Assembly: GCA_946811185.2 (NCBI GenBank)
Contig: OX328097.1
Coordinates: 61,781,063 to 61,845,062, forward strand
Direction: 5' to 3'
DNA length: 64,000 bases
Source of the DNA: Hippopus hippopus
Taxonomy: Eukaryota > Mollusca > Bivalvia > Cardiida > Cardiidae
In this document: piece by piece, positions 61,439-64,000 of the stretch
Numbering within the stretch: the stretch's first letter is position 1
How the letters are laid out: every line of letters begins with the position of its first letter
The notes under the pieces: model-generated
The model's input: the letters and a program-made list of their open reading frames with translations, nothing else
What the model was told of the DNA's origin: nothing
Database searches by the model: none
Translations under genes and position numbers: made by a program

Positions 61439-61855
61439 AACGTCTCATCCGAGAAACCATAAGTATAATTATAATTTTAGATGGCAAGCCGTGGGAATCG
61501 AACCAATAGCCTCGGGTGACCCGAAACATAACGTTCAAGTGTAGTCCTATTTATAAGACCGTACGTACGTTAATTTTCATATGGACATTCATCGTGTACG
61601 TAGGCAAACGAAAAGTAAAATGTGAAATGTCCGACAGATAATTGTTAACGTCTCACCCGAGAAACTACAAGTATAATTATAATTTTAGATGGCAAGCCGT
61701 GGGAATCAAACCAATAGCCTCAGGTGACCCGAAACATCACGTTCAAGTGTAGTCCTATTTATAAGACCGTACGTACGTTAATTTTCATATGGACATTCAT
61801 CGTATACGTAGGCAAACGAAAAGTAAAATGTGAAAATGTCCGACAAATAATTGTT
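61439..61855. repeat. Two-copy tandem duplication, 208-bp period
   Basis: 'aacgtctcatccgagaaacc...gtccgacagataattgtt' at 61439-61646 is repeated at 61647-61855 with only a few substitutions ('atccgag' to 'acccgag', 'cgaacc' to 'aaacc'). Low divergence indicates a young event. No ORF spans it. Confidence 0.85.
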
Positions 61856-61975
61856 GAAAGGTAAGCAAGCATGTATACGTCTAAATATTTGGACTAGTTC
61901 AAGTGTCTTACGCTCTACGCTTAGTATCAAGAAGTACGTCAAAAGCCAGCGAATTCATCTAGACCGAAAAACGGG

Positions 61976-62002
61976 CCGGGGGGGTGGGGGGGGGGGGGGG
62001 GG
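61976..62002. repeat. Poly-G tract
   Basis: A run of about 27 bases that is almost pure G (one T). Confidence 0.9.
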
Positions 62003-62024
62003 AAGAGGGACACAAGGGAAGTGT

Positions 62025-62145
62025 GACTCTTAATAAGTTACCATTAAAGCTTGACGAGTTTTTTCCCTTAGATCACACAAAACTGACTCTTAGTAAGTTA
62101 CCATTAAAGCTTGACGAGTTTTTTCCCTTAGATCACACAAAACTG
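62025..62145. repeat. Two-copy tandem duplication, 60-bp period
   Basis: 'gactcttaataagttaccat...gatcacacaaaact' is followed immediately by a second copy that differs by about one base (a to g in 'cttaataag'). Confidence 0.9.
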
Positions 62146-62920
62146 ATATGAGGTACAATCATTACCTGTTTTATGTTAATGGGAATCATATTCTTCAGTT
62201 TAATTACTTGTTAGGAAAGGAATGTTTTATCAAAGTTAGAAATTATCCACTTTTATTGCTGGTGTTGGAAAGGAAACTGACCCGAGGTTATTGACTGCTT
62301 TTAAAATAAGGTATCCGCGACTTACACCAACAAATCGTGACACGCAAGGCGATGGCAGCAGGACCTAGCAAGAAATTGCTTGATGTCGATTTTAAAATTT
62401 CTGGCAGAGTACAGGGTATGTCGTCTTTTTAACAAAATATATAATTGTGAAAGGGCATTATGTATATCGTAATCTCGGATAAATTCTGTCCATGAACGTT
62501 GTATATTATGTGTTTTCGCGATAGAGAAATAGGATTTTAGAAGATCCGGACTCAAGAAGAATCGGCCCAATACTGACCAGCGATTTTCGAGGAGATTCGG
62601 CCCCAAAGATGAGAAGATTCGGCCCCAAGGTTGAGAAAATTTGGCCCAAGTTTTTTTAATTGCATTTCTAGCCAATTGTAGATACAAAGAGAATCAGTTT
62701 TTAAAACGTCATGGTAATCTTTATCTTTTAGAGACCTTTTATAGAAGTTTTGCTTTTAACTTAAAGATGTATTGTCATCCATTTATTATTGACTAAAGTT
62801 GTGTTACTTTTATCCAACTTTTAAGAATATTCGGCCCAGATCTTAAATAGATCGGGGGTTTCGGTTAACAAAAAATTACATAACCGTAGAAAACATACAC
62901 TTTTAAAACTTCCTTATCAG
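62146..62920. other. No gene recognised
   Basis: 'ttcggcccc' phrases at 62577-62650 and 62828-62835 resemble the block at 10098. No exon was supported. Confidence 0.35.
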
Positions 62921-63549
62921 TTTTTAGCTCCACTGGCCAAAGGCCAGAGAGCTATTGTCATGGCGTTGTGTCCGTCGTGCGTCTGTCCGTGCGTCTGTCC
63001 GTGCATCCGTCCGTCCGTGCGTGCGTCCGTAAACTTTTTCTTTAAAAAACTTCTCCTCAGAAACTATTGACTGGATTTTTACCAAATTTCACAGGAATGT
63101 TCCTTTGGTGGTCCTCTCTCAAATTCCTTCAAATAATTGTGTTCCATGAAGAATTCTGGTTGCCATGGCAACCAAAGTAAAAAACCTTTAAAAATCTCCT
63201 CCCAAACCGCTATTTGGATAGCATTATTATTTTGCAGGAATGTTCCTTAGATACAGGTTTACAGAATTCCTTAAAAAAAAAAAAGATCTGTCAAAAAACA
63301 TGGCTTTTATGGGAGACTCATTTTCCTTTTATGGTATAAAGTAAAATCTTTGAAAAATTTCTTCTCTAAAACTATTCATTGGATTTCATTGTTGTTTTGC
63401 AGGTAAGTTCCTATGGTGGTTGTCTACCAAATTGTTTCTTCAGTGAGCTAAAATGCAGGATTGAATGATAATTGTTAAAAACTTCCTTTCGCCATTATAG
63501 AAATATCAGGCCTGTGGAGCGATACAGGCGCTCAAGCGCCTCTAGTTAC
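62921..63549 (+). mobile_element. Tandem-core type element, family D, single-core copy
   Basis: 5' TTTTTAGCTCCACTGGCCAAAGGCCAGAGAGC (hairpin TGGCCAAAGGCCA); GTCCGTGCGTCTGTCC simple repeat (62968-63030); modules 'ctcctcagaaactattgactggatttttaccaaatttcacaggaatgttcc', GTTGCCATGGCAAC at 63159-63172, and 'aaaacatggcttttatgggagactcattttcc'. 3' CTGTGGAGCGATACAGGCGCTCAAGCGCCTCTAGTTAC, with GGCGCTCAAGCGCC a perfect hairpin before CTCTAGTT. GCTCCAC/GTGGAGC are the subterminal inverted repeats. Confidence 0.75.
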
Positions 63550-64000
63550 TATTTCAATTTAAATGTTCCTTTCTTTAACCTTTTTGGGAAGTACTGAGAC
63601 TGGTAAGGTTGTCATTAATTATGTTTTTCTCCGATACATAGAGACATGTGTTTCCTGCGAAAGCCAGGCAAAGGTGTGATAAACACCCTTTTGTAGTATC
63701 TCTATCCATTAGTACAGAAAACAGTCCCCAAAGGCGATGTTACTTTTTGATTGGTCACCTCTGGGTACAGAGACAGTTGATAAAAAACAGTTCATTTCCG
63801 TTGTTACTCGAATTGTTTTTGTTCCCGAAAAAACACAAAATGGCTGCCACACACAGTAAATTATGTCAGGGTTTTTTTTTTTTTTCCCCCGAGTTTTGCA
63901 TATTATAAACAAATTCTACAAACTCTTTAGGCAATGAAAGGTTTAATGATTTGTCTTTGGTCATGTTTATTACTAAAAGTTAATTGCATTTCGCTGCAAT
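63550..64000. other. No gene recognised
   Basis: AT-rich, with a T-run at about 63872-63885. Nothing supported up to the window edge. Confidence 0.35.

Noticed and set aside
62322..62687. A 121-codon minus-strand frame
   Set aside because: Contains 'ttcggcccc' repeat phrases and low-complexity content, with no domain and no flanking splice logic.

Overview
The window is eukaryotic and most likely from a bivalve mollusc. It is AT-rich, its genes are split by long introns, and repeats make up most of it. The repeats include several families of pearl-like tandem-core elements, tRNA-derived SINEs whose tails end in a 'gccgtgatatgac...ggcgttaaac' block, palindromic MITEs, and remnants of LINE, Penelope, mariner and pogo-like elements. 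The organism is inferred from repeat style and gene content; no species was identified.

Three host-type coding loci can be supported. (1) Bases 1-855, minus strand: the 5' 285 codons of a very basic, lysine/arginine-rich protein that runs off the left edge. (2) Plus strand: a two-coding-exon BTB-BACK protein of 491 residues (6554-6903 joined to 16533-17658), with a 9.6-kb repeat-filled intron and splice phases that match exactly. (3) Minus strand, about 45.2-56.5 kb: a selenoprotein L (SELENOL) gene. Eight coding exons were rebuilt by hand; all acceptors and donors are AG/GT and all phases agree. The active site reads Sec-Leu-Pro-Sec, with two in-frame TGA codons three codons apart (residues 158 and 161). 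A SECIS-like stem-loop lies in the last exon. A plain ORF caller would stop at the first TGA and miss this gene.

Layout: 0-6 kb holds the basic-protein gene, a GTAAGGTTCGTTAC-motif repeat and a 160-bp tandem-core element. 6.5-17.7 kb holds the BTB gene with several tandem-core elements in its intron. 18-30 kb holds more tandem-core elements and a LINE 3' end (19.5-24.05 kb, minus strand) invaded by both a mariner and a tandem-core element, then palindromic sequences and a SINE. 30-33.1 kb holds another tandem-core family, a Penelope-like GIY-YIG remnant and a pogo-like transposase tail. 34-44 kb holds nested repeats, including a 3.7-kb TIR transposon that carries a broken cysteine-peptidase-like ORF. 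45-56.6 kb is SELENOL, whose introns are crowded with about 30 copies of a ~230-bp hairpin MITE. 57-64 kb is mainly unassigned, with a LINE reverse-transcriptase fragment split by a 260-bp element with a perfect 8-bp target duplication, short tandem duplications and a last tandem-core element.

The tandem-core families look like one structural class (non-autonomous Helentron/HINE/pearl type). Each has short subterminal inverted repeats, most have tandem cores near 145-160 bp, and most end in CTCTTGTTT or CTCTAGTTT, in several cases just after a GC-rich hairpin.
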